DNA of 64,000 bases from a bacterium (lineage in GTDB: Bacteria > Orphanbacterota > Orphanbacteria > Orphanbacterales > Orphanbacteraceae): positions 926,232 through 990,231 of the forward strand of contig JALGYY010000017.1 in assembly GCA_025782575.1 (NCBI GenBank), in the 5' to 3' direction. Each line of letters begins with the position of its first letter. Within the stretch, counting starts at the first letter, position 1. Below the pieces are notes generated by a model. The model searched no databases, had not been told where the DNA came from, and worked only from the letters and a program-made list of their open reading frames with translations. This document shows positions 25,923 to 35,492 of this stretch, in pieces. Position numbers and translations under genes: made by a program.

Positions 25923-28021
25923 TACCGGAGATCGACCCGCATGGGAGAGAGACCGGATGGCCATTCCCCTTTCGCCACATTCTGATCGCCATCGAAGGCA
26001 AGGTAACCATATTTCCCATAGTGCGGAATCTTCCGTCCGATGGATGGGATCGAGGTGGCGTCGGCCGGTAAAAAGAGGCTCCAGGAAAGGTCAGGTGTCG
26101 CCGGGTGTGGCACTGTGAGAACAAGTGAGTGGTTCGAAGGGTCATGAAGCTCCCCATCGAGATTCCACGAGCCCTCTTCCAGCGCCGAGCCTGGCGGCAA
26201 CGCCGCTGCGAATCGATCAGTGAAACGAGTATCGCCAAAAAGCCAGACCGCTTGATCGGACGGAATCGTGTCGACCTCGGACTCGTCGGTGATTTCGAAC
26301 CCGCCTGAGTCACCCCAGCCTTCGATCATGGTGCGGAGCGCGTTTCGCTTCTCCTCTGATTCACTCGATGAGATGATGATCAGCGTTTTTTCCGCTCCCA
26401 ATGTCTGTGACAATGCGGCGGGAATCTCCGCGCGATAGAGTCTCCGAAATAAATCGAACTCGGGATCCACACCGATCGAAACGGGCCGGCTTCGCCCCTC
26501 CCAGTGGAATTCACTCTCCTCCCCGTCGAGAATGACGATCATATCTTCCGATCCGCCGTCCCACTCGATTCGAACGGGAACCTCTAACTCATAACAGGGC
26601 CTCTCCTGAGTGAGCCGCCCTTCGAGCAGGAAATGGCCATCCTCTTCTTTCACTCGACAATCCTGAACACCGATCACAGGCGCCCCTTCCCGTTCCACCC
26701 ATTGCTCGAAGAATGTCTCCAGATTCTGACCACTCACTGTTTCGAATGACTCACGGATTTCCCGCCACGAGGAGACCTGAAACCGATTCCTTTTATAGAA
26801 TGCCGCGAGGCTCTTTTTGAAAGGGACCTCGCCGACACCACGTCTCAGCATATGAAAGACCATAGTGGCTTTGGAGTAACCGACCGCCTGAGTCGACGCT
26901 GAAGTACGGCTCCTGAATTCATTCAAGGGGAAATCTTTCTCGTCTTGCACGTAGTTCAGATACTTCCGAAGTTCGCCGCGCCTGTAGGATGCTGCGCTTC
27001 CTGCGCTTCGCTCCTCTTTGTACGCGTGATCCGCACCATAGCTCGTCAAGCCCTCACACCAGTTTCCCGCCTCCCAATCGACGTATACGCCGTTTCCCCA
27101 CCAGTTGTGCAGGATTTCATGTCGGTAAGATGTATAGGGGATGAACGGCAGACGAATCACCGTACTTCCGAGCAGGGTAAACGAGGGCATGCCGTAACCT
27201 GTTTGCCAGAAGTTCTCGACAATTGCGAACTTGGGAAACGGATAGGAGCCGATCTCCGCTTCGTAAAGATCGATGTAACGGGACGTGAGAGGGACGTAGG
27301 TTTCCCATAGTTCGCCGGCATCGTCAGCCTCATACAGGAAGCCATAGATCGCGACGTCATTCAGATCGGACTCATAGAATCGATAGGGCCCCGCAATGAG
27401 ATAGACCTCTTCATTGGGGACCGACGACTCCCACCGACTGGTTCGCATCCCCCCGCGATCGGTGCGCGATTCGAGCGCACCCTGGCTCACAGACTCCCAG
27501 TAATCGGGAACGGTGACGAGAAGTTTGAATTCAAAAAGGGAGCCTGGAATGGTCGGGAGCCAGCAGGTACCACCATCCAGGTAGGCGCCGCGCCCTTCGA
27601 TCAGGCCCGTGGTCGTCTCGAACGAGCGCGCATAGGCGGCCGATGGTGGATGAAGGGAATCCATTACGGTGCCCTCCGCCCGTAGATTGACCAGGGCTCT
27701 GGTCTCCATGCTCGCGGGAAGACTCGCCCGATATCGCACGACATGCGCCTCATCACCCTCTTCGGCGCCGACGACTCGCCAAGTAGCGCGCCGGTCTCCG
27801 ACGTTCAGCTCTTTGATCTCCAGGTCGCGGTGAAACAGGAACTCAAAGCTGCTCCCCTCGATTCCTTCGACAGTGAATTGATCATCTAAGACCAGACGGG
27901 ATGATCGGGGTGTGATTTCCGCGCTGATGACATGGGATACGATTGTCGGCTCCGCATTGACTACGGCGGCAGTCGCAAGAACCAGCATCAACATGATTCC
28001 GATAGTCGATCGAGCCATCAT
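25922..28021 (-). CDS. Exported M1-family-like zinc aminopeptidase
   Basis: 699 residues with a signal peptide (IGIMLMLVLATAAVVNA). The gluzincin zinc site is HEILHNWWGN (H301, E302, H305) with the third ligand Glu in NWCEGLTSYG at residue 323. The spacing is 17, one less than in aminopeptidase N but usual for this M1-like branch. An N-terminal beta domain (~25-200) precedes the catalytic domain. A C-terminal domain after residue ~510 contains no recognised motif. No GAMEN exopeptidase motif was found, so cleavage specificity is open. The ATG at 28018 is an alternative start. It sits between AP-superfamily genes in a minus-strand run. Confidence 0.87.
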   Translation of the reverse strand: MMARSTIGIMLMLVLATAAVVNAEPTIVSHVISAEITPRSSRLVLDDQFTVEGIEGSSFEFLFHRDLEIKELNVGDRRATWRVVGAEEGDEAHVVRYRASLPASMETRALVNLRAEGTVMDSLHPPSAAYARSFETTTGLIEGRGAYLDGGTCWLPTIPGSLFEFKLLVTVPDYWESVSQGALESRTDRGGMRTSRWESSVPNEEVYLIAGPYRFYESDLNDVAIYGFLYEADDAGELWETYVPLTSRYIDLYEAEIGSYPFPKFAIVENFWQTGYGMPSFTLLGSTVIRLPFIPYTSYRHEILHNWWGNGVYVDWEAGNWCEGLTSYGADHAYKEERSAGSAASYRRGELRKYLNYVQDEKDFPLNEFRSRTSASTQAVGYSKATMVFHMLRRGVGEVPFKKSLAAFYKRNRFQVSSWREIRESFETVSGQNLETFFEQWVEREGAPVIGVQDCRVKEEDGHFLLEGRLTQERPCYELEVPVRIEWDGGSEDMIVILDGEESEFHWEGRSRPVSIGVDPEFDLFRRLYRAEIPAALSQTLGAEKTLIIISSSESEEKRNALRTMIEGWGDSGGFEITDESEVDTIPSDQAVWLFGDTRFTDRFAAALPPGSALEEGSWNLDGELHDPSNHSLVLTVPHPATPDLSWSLFLPADATSIPSIGRKIPHYGKYGYLAFDGDQNVAKGEWPSGLSPMRVDLR

Positions 28022-28032
28022 CTCTTCCTTTA

Positions 28033-30309
28033 CTATTGGATGTAGCCGAGAGCCCGAAGCTCTTTTAGTACTGATTCATCTGCGCCTTCCGACGCGGGAT
28101 CATCCTCGCCGGCGTCAGGCACCCCCCCCTCATACCGATCAATCCATGTAACAGGATTGGCAGCACGATACTTTTCGCTGAGGGCGCCCAGCATCACTTT
28201 CCCTTCCCACTCCAGAGACTGGGGAAGCCCGAGAAGATAGAAAAGGGTCGGCACGACGTCGTAGATGGTCGCCCCTCGAAACCTCTTTCCCTTTGCCGCG
28301 TTATCACCCGACAGAATCACGATCCCGTTGATCCTGTGATTGCCCGACTTGGGCGATCGTTTGGCGATCAGCGATACCGGAATCTCGCTTCCTGGAATTG
28401 CCATCACCCCGCCGAGAGCATCAAGGTTCAGTTCGGCTAAGAGATCCCCTTTACTCGACGTCTCGCCGGCATGGGGATCGCGCCGGATATCCAGGAAAAC
28501 CGGTGTGCCGATACCGGTCCGAAGACCTTTCAGTATGCGCTCCGCCTCGTCGAGGGCACGCGGGAAATCGGCAGGTGACACGATTCCCTCCTCTTCCCGC
28601 CCGATCAGGTTCACGAACAACTTCAGGACATGGGGGCGCTCCGAATCACGCCCTCCATGAAAGCGGGACTTCGAAAGTATGATCTTGCCGTCCGCCTCCG
28701 CCGCCCAACCGAGTGAAAGCAGGAGCGGCTTCGGTTGCACTGAAATCTGGCGGTCGTACCGGTAACCGCTTCCATGGTCGCTCACCACCATTACCGTCGT
28801 CATCGGTTCCATGCGGTCGAGGATTTCCCCGATACACTCATCTACGAACCGCGTGTACGAGTCGATGACTCGAGAGAGTTCGCTCATTTCGTCGCTCCCG
28901 ATTTCGTAGAGCCAATCGGTCAGCTTGGGGTTATGCTCGGATCCGTAGAACTTGCGAAACTTGTGCTGGGTGGCGTCGGTTCCTCGAAAGTAGATCGCCA
29001 TGACATCGGGTTGGCCTTCGTCGATACGCCGCAATGCGAAATCCTTCGTCACGAGATCGCGCAGGAATGTCTGATCGAGTACCTCGACCGCACTCTTCCT
29101 TAGATCCGACGCTCCCCGGTCATCTTCTCCCGGTTGATCACGCAACGGATCGTATGAAGTGAAACGATCCCGCATGTCCCCGATCCGCGGCCGGTAGTTA
29201 TCGAGCAGGGAATCCAGAAACGGTTCGTAGCTATCAGGGAAGACGCGCTCGGGAATCGTGTGGTAGGTCGCCCGGTCTGTCAGCATCACTCCGCTCACCG
29301 AGTCGGGTGGCCATGACGGATACCATGACAGAACATCGACCGGGAGATCGAGATCAGTCAGTACATCCCAATAGGTTGCTTTCTGGCGAATCCGGTTGGT
29401 CGTCGTCACCCATCGGCCCCGGGCCTCGGAATACGAGAGGAAATCGAATACGCGGTGATCCTCGGGACGTCGGGAGGTCGCCACGCTCGTCCAGACCTGG
29501 GGCGACTTGATCGGGGGAAGGGTCGATCGCAATATGCCGGTGGAGCCGTTTTCAATCAGACGTGCGAGCGCCGGCAGTTCCCCCTTTTCGAAGAGGGGAT
29601 CGAGGAGATCCCAACCTACGCCGTCCAGGCAGAGAATGATCACTTTTGAAGCATCCTGCCCGGGCATGATCATGTCCGCCCGATTGCGGCCCCGTTCGGC
29701 GATGGCACCTGCAATCGAGACGCACAGGATGACGAACAGAATGGCGGTGAGCGCGGGGGCGATCCATGGTATTAGGAGGGCCTCTTTCCGCGGGACGGGA
29801 CGGGAAATGATGAAAGATATGAGGCCGGCCGCCAGAAACGAGAGGAGCACCAGCACGAGAAACCCCACGCGGGCGGCGGAACCGGGCAGACGAAAATGGA
29901 GGAGCGCCAGAAGAGTGTAGCCGTAGAAAATGCCGCCCAGTACGACTGTGGAAAGCAGAAAAGTAATGGACCGGCCGTCGGGGCGGCGACCGGCGGCACG
30001 GGAAATCAGACCGTGCGCGAGGCCGGCAAGTGCCCCGGCCAGAGCTCCTCCAAGAGCATAGACTAGAAAGAGATGGAACGGGCTATCCAGGGCGCGCGCA
30101 ACGGCACCGGAAAGAATCCGCCGGCTCACTTCGATGATCAGTTCATTGCCGACCAGAGTGTAATTGGGGAACGGGTACTCCAGATAGCAGACGAGAAAAC
30201 CGACCAACGCGCCGTAGATGAGACCGACCGCCGTTCCTGCTCGCCAATGTTTTCCCAACACTCGCCAGATCCTTCCCGCGTTCTCGGGAAACAGACTCCC
30301 GGGCAGCAA
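28033..30309 (-). CDS. Membrane-anchored AP-superfamily phosphodiesterase, tandem paralogue A
   Basis: 758 residues, starting at a TTG directly after the upstream TAA; the start is therefore uncertain. Residues ~20-210 hold about five membrane helices, followed by an AP-superfamily domain with ILCLDGVGWD, nucleophile region KSPQVWTSVATS (Thr), RGTDATQHKFRKF, VSDHGSGYRYD and SGNHRINGIVIL. All metal ligands appear intact. The neighbouring gene at 30310 encodes a protein of the same architecture, so this is a tandem duplication. The soluble domain probably faces the periplasm. The C-terminus is SVLKELRALGYIQ. The substrate is unknown; a role in envelope glycan or lipid modification is a guess. 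Confidence 0.83.
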   Translation of the reverse strand: MLPGSLFPENAGRIWRVLGKHWRAGTAVGLIYGALVGFLVCYLEYPFPNYTLVGNELIIEVSRRILSGAVARALDSPFHLFLVYALGGALAGALAGLAHGLISRAAGRRPDGRSITFLLSTVVLGGIFYGYTLLALLHFRLPGSAARVGFLVLVLLSFLAAGLISFIISRPVPRKEALLIPWIAPALTAILFVILCVSIAGAIAERGRNRADMIMPGQDASKVIILCLDGVGWDLLDPLFEKGELPALARLIENGSTGILRSTLPPIKSPQVWTSVATSRRPEDHRVFDFLSYSEARGRWVTTTNRIRQKATYWDVLTDLDLPVDVLSWYPSWPPDSVSGVMLTDRATYHTIPERVFPDSYEPFLDSLLDNYRPRIGDMRDRFTSYDPLRDQPGEDDRGASDLRKSAVEVLDQTFLRDLVTKDFALRRIDEGQPDVMAIYFRGTDATQHKFRKFYGSEHNPKLTDWLYEIGSDEMSELSRVIDSYTRFVDECIGEILDRMEPMTTVMVVSDHGSGYRYDRQISVQPKPLLLSLGWAAEADGKIILSKSRFHGGRDSERPHVLKLFVNLIGREEEGIVSPADFPRALDEAERILKGLRTGIGTPVFLDIRRDPHAGETSSKGDLLAELNLDALGGVMAIPGSEIPVSLIAKRSPKSGNHRINGIVILSGDNAAKGKRFRGATIYDVVPTLFYLLGLPQSLEWEGKVMLGALSEKYRAANPVTWIDRYEGGVPDAGEDDPASEGADESVLKELRALGYIQ

Positions 30310-32556
30310 TTAGTCAATATAACCCAGGGCGCGAAGCTCTTCCATCACGCTTTCCTCCCCCCCCGATCCCTCTGCCGCGTGTCCGGAACCGCCGCCGGTT
30401 CCGTCGTAGGATCTTACATATCGAACCGGTCGACCGTGCCGCCATTCGCCGTCCAATGCGTCGAGAATCGGCTTCCCTTCCCAGGCCAGCGAAAGTGGGA
30501 GCCCCATCAGATGGAAGAGGGTGGGCACTACATCGTAGACCGTCGCTCCCCGGACTCGTCCCCCCTGATTAGACGGCGTCCCGGCGAGGACGAATACTCC
30601 CCCCATCCTGTGATTTCCGGAGCGAGAAAACCGGGCGACCTCTTCTGTAATCGCCACAAGAGAGTCGCCAATCGCGATCTCTCCTCCCACGGCGCCCGCG
30701 TTGATCCTGCAAACGAGATCGCCGTTACTGTACCGGGTGCCCGCACGCTTCCCCATTTCCACAGATGAAAAAACGGCATCACCACCTGTGGTGCGGAGCC
30801 CGCCGAGCCGGTCGAGCATTTGGGCGATTAGTTTTTCATACTCGGTCCGCGAAACGGTCCCCGATGTGTGCCTGCCGACCAGGTTGACATGAATTCGAAG
30901 GGAATTCGTCTTCGCTTTGTCCCAGTGGGCAACGACTTTCGATCCGGCCCTGTCAATCCGATTGCCCTCCCCTTTCGCCCAACCGAGAAGACGGAGCAGC
31001 CGGCCTTCCTGCAGGTGGCTCTGCCGGTCATACGAGTAGCCGCTCGCATGGTCGGAGACCAGAAGGACCGCTGTATTCTCTCCGGATAGATCGAGAATCG
31101 AACCGATCTCCCTGTCGACGTAGCGCAGGTAAGCGTTCACGATATCGCCAAAAAACCCCATCTCCTGATCTGTCATTTCGAATAGACGGCTCGCCAGCCA
31201 GGGATCGTTTCTAGCTGCGTGATACTTGCGGAATTCGTGTTGCACCGTGTCGGTACCCCGGAAATAGACGGTGAGGAGATCGGGTTGACGCTTTCTCATG
31301 ATCCGTCTCGCCAGGGCGGACGTGACGAGATCCCGCAGATAGGACTGGTCGAGTATGTACATATCGAATCGACGGAGCGCGGCCGGGCCGTTCGAACCAA
31401 GGTCATCTTCGTCTTCATCCGGCACGTAGCTCGTCAGATCCAGGCGAAGCGCCGGCAGGCGCGACCGGAAGTCCGTGAGCAACGTGTCGAGTACCGGTTC
31501 CAGCTGCTCCGGAAACACTCGTCCTGTCACGTTGGGATAAGTGGCTCGATCGGACAGCATGATTCCGGGAATGGAGTCGACCGGCCATGATGGATACCAC
31601 GATAATAGGTCGACGGTGAGACCGAGACTCCCGATGATCTCCCAGAAAGTCGGTTGGAGACGGTGCTTGTTCGTTACCGGAATAAACCTGCCCGGCTGGC
31701 TCGATTCAGTGATGAATCCCTGGATACCATGATCTTCGGGGCGACGAGAAGTGGCGACGCTCGTCCAGACGACGGGTGATTCAATCGGCGGCAGGAGTGA
31801 ACGGAGCACGCCGCAACTTCCATTGGCAATCAGTCTGTCCAGGTTAGGGAGATCGCCGGTACCGAGAAGCGGTTTGATTGTCGGCCAGTCTATGCCATCC
31901 ACTGCGAACAGAATGATTTTGTGCGACGGTTCGCCGAAGGTCGGGTAGTCGATCAGTGATGCACGCCGCGCGCGGTTCTCCGTAACTATCGTAAGGGCAA
32001 ATAGAACGAGGAGACCGGAGAACACCAGAACAGGGATCCGGCGAGATCGGACGGGTTCGCGCAGGGGGAGGAGTCTGCCGGCGAGCCAGCCGACACCGGT
32101 TGCGAGAAGCAGCGCCGCCAGAAAGAAGGCCACCCAGAGCGGTTGCCACATGCGGGGGGGGACTTGAAGCGTCCGCACCATGACCGCCGGATAGAAAAAG
32201 AGCAGAAACGTGGCGAGTGTCGTGAGCGGGATCCGGAAACGCGTTCGTCTGCCGGGGCTGATCCGGAACGCCGCCGCCGCGATCTGAACGAGGAGACCGA
32301 GCGCTCCCCCGGCGAGTGCGCCCGAAAGAGCGTAAAGCAGAAAGAGAGGATAGGGGCGGTCGGCAAGTGAAGCGACTTCGCCCGGGACAATCGTCCGGAG
32401 CGCCTCGATCAGGAGGGCGTTCCCGGCGACCGTATAAGTCGAAAAGGGTATTTCCAGCAGGGCGAAGAAAAGCCCGGCAAGGGCGCCCGTAAGCAACCCC
32501 GCGGCGAGACCGGCCTGCAGGTATCGATCCTTGCTCATGCCGAGTGATGGTAACAT
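30310..32556 (-). CDS. Membrane-anchored AP-superfamily phosphodiesterase, tandem paralogue B
   Basis: 748 residues from ATG 32556 (ATG 32538 is an alternative). Same plan as the downstream paralogue: about five N-terminal membrane helices including FFALLEIPFSTYTVAGNALL, then the AP domain with ILFAVDGIDWPTIK, ESPVVWTSVATS (Thr nucleophile), RGTDTVQHEFRKY, VSDHASGYSYD and RSGNHRMGGVFVLAG. The two proteins share segments such as TSVATSRRPEDH exactly. The C-terminus is SVMEELRALGYID, again the shared tail. The gene is first of the minus-strand run 21.3-32.6 kb and divergent from the M28 peptidase gene. Confidence 0.83.
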   Translation of the reverse strand: MLPSLGMSKDRYLQAGLAAGLLTGALAGLFFALLEIPFSTYTVAGNALLIEALRTIVPGEVASLADRPYPLFLLYALSGALAGGALGLLVQIAAAAFRISPGRRTRFRIPLTTLATFLLFFYPAVMVRTLQVPPRMWQPLWVAFFLAALLLATGVGWLAGRLLPLREPVRSRRIPVLVFSGLLVLFALTIVTENRARRASLIDYPTFGEPSHKIILFAVDGIDWPTIKPLLGTGDLPNLDRLIANGSCGVLRSLLPPIESPVVWTSVATSRRPEDHGIQGFITESSQPGRFIPVTNKHRLQPTFWEIIGSLGLTVDLLSWYPSWPVDSIPGIMLSDRATYPNVTGRVFPEQLEPVLDTLLTDFRSRLPALRLDLTSYVPDEDEDDLGSNGPAALRRFDMYILDQSYLRDLVTSALARRIMRKRQPDLLTVYFRGTDTVQHEFRKYHAARNDPWLASRLFEMTDQEMGFFGDIVNAYLRYVDREIGSILDLSGENTAVLLVSDHASGYSYDRQSHLQEGRLLRLLGWAKGEGNRIDRAGSKVVAHWDKAKTNSLRIHVNLVGRHTSGTVSRTEYEKLIAQMLDRLGGLRTTGGDAVFSSVEMGKRAGTRYSNGDLVCRINAGAVGGEIAIGDSLVAITEEVARFSRSGNHRMGGVFVLAGTPSNQGGRVRGATVYDVVPTLFHLMGLPLSLAWEGKPILDALDGEWRHGRPVRYVRSYDGTGGGSGHAAEGSGGEESVMEELRALGYID

Positions 32557-32604
32557 AGCGTTGCTGCGACGGCACGAGCAGGTGCCACCCTCTCGCCCTC
32601 AATT

Positions 32605-32613
32605 TGGTATACT
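32605..32613 (+). promoter_or_regulatory. Possible extended -10 promoter of the M28 peptidase gene
   Basis: TGGTATACT (TG-n-TATACT) ends 8 bases before the ATG at 32622 in the 65-base divergent gap. No good -35 element is seen. If real, the transcript would be nearly leaderless. Confidence 0.3.
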
Positions 32614-32621
32614 CGCTCGTA

Positions 32622-35312
32622 ATGAATGATCGATCGGACGTAACCATATTCCAGGCTGTTGTAATTGCGCTGCTCTTCCTGGTTTCTACAGCCGGGGCGG
32701 GTGCTCCCCCTCACGACTCGCTTGATGATCCGAATCCCGCCGAACAACCATTTCACGGGCATGGGACTGTTACGCCCCTCCGCATTCTTTCTCCCGATTA
32801 TGCCAAGCAGGCTGAACCGAACCCGCTCCTGGCCGGCGCGATCGAGCAGATCGATCGTGACTCCCTCTATCGAACCGTGGCCGATCTCGAAGCGTTCGGC
32901 ACGCGCTACGAATTCGCCGCCGAACAGGAGAGTGCGGCGGTCTATCTGGCGGACCGGTTCTCCGCCCTGGGGTATGAAGCCCGGTTCCACCACTACAACC
33001 TGACCACATGGGACGTGCGCGCCGTTTCGTTCGCTGATTCTTTCGTCGGCTGGATGGCCATGACCCGGACCGGACCGAACGATTCGACTGTCATGCTCTC
33101 ATCGATCGATGGAGGGCGGTCATGGGATCCTGTATTCGAAGCGGAACTCGCCGTCTATGGACTCGCGGCAATCAGCCCCGCTCTTGCCTGGGCGGGCGGA
33201 ACGGCCGGACGGCTTTACAGATGGGATGGGGACTCCTGGTCACTTGACAGAACTCTGGGAGACTCCCGTCTGATCGCGATCGACTTCATGGATCAAGATA
33301 ATGGCATGGTCGCGGGAAGGAACGGCCTCGTCTGGAAGACGGAAGACGGCGGCGTGACCTGGCAGGAAATCTCGATCCCGGGCGCGATTCTCTATGACAT
33401 CGAATACCTCGATTCAGTGACTGTGTGGACGTGTGGCACATCGGGACGGATCTGGCGCTATGACGGCGCCGACTGGACAGTTGTATCGACGCCATCCAAC
33501 AAAACTGTGCGAAGCCTCGACTTTGCCGGACCCGGTTTCGGGTTCGCGGCCACCAGCGGAACTGACGGCCTTCTCTGGGACGGCTCGACCTGGAGTTCTC
33601 TCCCGATAGATTACAAGGAGGGCCAGGTGGTCGCCGTGCAGGGGGATTCCACCGTCTGGCTCGTCGTCCATCCTCTTCTCACCGTGGTTCTCCGATCCGA
33701 GAACCGGGGAACCACATGGGAGGAAGTGGAGTTTCCATTCGGGCTCAACTGGCGTTCGTTTAACGCCGTTCACCTGGAAAATGACGGGGGTGTTTTTCTG
33801 GCCGGTTTCGACGGCATGATCGTCGGCCGGTCGGATAATAATGCCGGCTGGAAGATCCCCGACCTTCCTCTCCGCGTGGCTCATCCTTCGCGCAATGTAT
33901 ACGCGGAGAAGCGGGGTCTGGAGCAGCCCGACCAGTACGTCATTCTGTCGGGCCACTATGACTCGATTATTCAGAACGGTCTCGCCGATCCTCTCGAATA
34001 TGCTCCGGGCGCGGATGATGACGCCAGCGGTATCGCCGCCATCCTCGAAGCGGCTCGGGTGCTCGCTGACGTTCCCACTTCCCGGTCCATTCGATTCCTT
34101 TGCTTTTCGGGCGAAGAGCTCGGGCTTCTCGGGAGCATCGCCTATGTAACGGAATTGAAAGAAGCGGGAGCGGAGATCTTCGCCGATCTGCAGATCGACA
34201 TGATCGCATTTTCCGACGACGGACCGCTCCGGGTAATCGCGAACGATCCGTCCGAGTGGATTCTTGATCGTGCGATCCCTCTCGGTGAGGCCTACTCTGA
34301 GAGCCTCGACATCTCGTATCAGATTTCTCCTGAAGAGACTTTCAGCGATCACGCCCCTTTCTGGGCGAACGGCTACAGCGCGGTGCAGATCAGCGAGACC
34401 ATACTCCCTCTCACCAATGCGCTTCATACCCCGGGCGACACGATCGGCCATCTCGACTTCGACTTCGCGTACCGGTCGACGAGACTGGCGACCGCTCTTG
34501 CGGCCGATCTTGCAGGAGTGATGCAACCTTTGGATAGTCCGGCCGACATCATTGCCCAGGGGGTGTGCGGCGGTGTCTCGATAACATGGTCCCTCGTACA
34601 AGGGGCGGCGGAATACGCCATTCTGCGTGACGGAATCGTGATCGATACTTCGTTCGGACTCCCCCCAGTCTACTTCGATCAGGGAGCGATTGAGAATGTC
34701 CAGCATGAGTATGAAGTCGAAACAAGAGCGGCAGGACAGACAGCCGGCCGGTCCATTTCGGTTCCCGCCATGCGGCCTTACAATCGTCCCGGGGCGCCCG
34801 AGGGCTTTTCGGTTAACCAGAGTGGGCAGCTCTCTGTCGTTCTCAGTTGGGAACCGCTCCTGACCGCCGATGAACTTCGTGTCTTCAAAGACGGGGAACA
34901 GATCGCCTCGTTGCCGGGAAATGCGGTTGAATGGACCGATCCTGATGGATGTTGTGGCCAGGTTACCTATGAAGTTGTTGCGTTCAACTCGTGCGGTGCG
35001 AGCAGGGAAAAAGCGGCCGATTCTCTAGTAACTGCACCCGCCGGGTTCGTCCCTTACCCTAACCCGGCGGCAGCTACTATGGCATTCCCCTTCCGACGCA
35101 CATCAGGTGGGGAGACGGCTCTCACTATCTACGACGCTGCAGGACGCGAGGTGCGCCGGATTCTCGCTCCGGCCGGTCAGTCAGGAACAACGGCCGAACT
35201 GATCTGGGACCTCAAGGGCTCGGACGATCGAGTTGTTTCGCCCGGCATCTATTTCGCTCGCATTAAAAACGGCTCTGCGGTGACCACCAGAAAAATCGTG
35301 GTTGTGCGCTAA
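32622..35312 (+). CDS. Secreted M28 aminopeptidase with YCF48-like propeller insertion and FlgD/T9SS-like C-terminus
   Basis: About 896 residues; signal peptide IALLFLVSTAGAGA. Residues ~70-130 are the usual N-terminal part of an M28 peptidase (ADLEAFGTRYEF, LADRFSALGYEARF). Residues ~135-420 are a beta-propeller of repeated W-x-x-E/S...G..W units resembling Ycf48/BNR repeats (VWKTEDGGVTWQEI). Then the M28 catalytic part follows: ILSGHYDSI, GADDDASGIAAIL, FSGEELGLLGS, QIDMIAFSD and FSDHAPFWANGYSA supply all zinc ligands. A fibronectin-like region and a C-terminal domain (VPYPNPAAATMAF, IYDAAGREVRRI, GIYFARIKNG) like FlgD/T9SS sorting domains end the protein. The start is chosen as ATG 32622; a TTG at 32604 is in frame. 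Confidence 0.9.
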   Translation: MNDRSDVTIFQAVVIALLFLVSTAGAGAPPHDSLDDPNPAEQPFHGHGTVTPLRILSPDYAKQAEPNPLLAGAIEQIDRDSLYRTVADLEAFGTRYEFAAEQESAAVYLADRFSALGYEARFHHYNLTTWDVRAVSFADSFVGWMAMTRTGPNDSTVMLSSIDGGRSWDPVFEAELAVYGLAAISPALAWAGGTAGRLYRWDGDSWSLDRTLGDSRLIAIDFMDQDNGMVAGRNGLVWKTEDGGVTWQEISIPGAILYDIEYLDSVTVWTCGTSGRIWRYDGADWTVVSTPSNKTVRSLDFAGPGFGFAATSGTDGLLWDGSTWSSLPIDYKEGQVVAVQGDSTVWLVVHPLLTVVLRSENRGTTWEEVEFPFGLNWRSFNAVHLENDGGVFLAGFDGMIVGRSDNNAGWKIPDLPLRVAHPSRNVYAEKRGLEQPDQYVILSGHYDSIIQNGLADPLEYAPGADDDASGIAAILEAARVLADVPTSRSIRFLCFSGEELGLLGSIAYVTELKEAGAEIFADLQIDMIAFSDDGPLRVIANDPSEWILDRAIPLGEAYSESLDISYQISPEETFSDHAPFWANGYSAVQISETILPLTNALHTPGDTIGHLDFDFAYRSTRLATALAADLAGVMQPLDSPADIIAQGVCGGVSITWSLVQGAAEYAILRDGIVIDTSFGLPPVYFDQGAIENVQHEYEVETRAAGQTAGRSISVPAMRPYNRPGAPEGFSVNQSGQLSVVLSWEPLLTADELRVFKDGEQIASLPGNAVEWTDPDGCCGQVTYEVVAFNSCGASREKAADSLVTAPAGFVPYPNPAAATMAFPFRRTSGGETALTIYDAAGREVRRILAPAGQSGTTAELIWDLKGSDDRVVSPGIYFARIKNGSAVTTRKIVVVR

Positions 35313-35366
35313 CCCGGATTTCTCATCAGCTTTCGCCGCAAGGAGAAATCGATGAACGTGCCCCGC

Positions 35367-35438
35367 TAATTCTGGGGACACAATACGCATCTCTACCAAT
35401 ACCGTGCGTGGGAATTGCGTATTGTGTCCCCGGAATTC
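35367..35438. repeat. Palindrome with GGGGACACAATAC core (REP/RAYT-type element), copy 2
   Basis: Arms AATTCTGGGGACACAATACG (from 35368) and CGTATTGTGTCCCCGGAATT (to 35437) are inverted repeats with one mismatch around a ~26-base loop. They match the inner arms of copy 1 (1120-1229) and copy 3 (48343-48430). The element sits in the 181-base gap between the M28 gene and the small cytochrome gene. Confidence 0.8.
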
Positions 35439-35492
35439 ATTGGCTAGACTCGTCGTGTTAATGGCATCTCAAACCAGGAGGCCACCAGGCAG

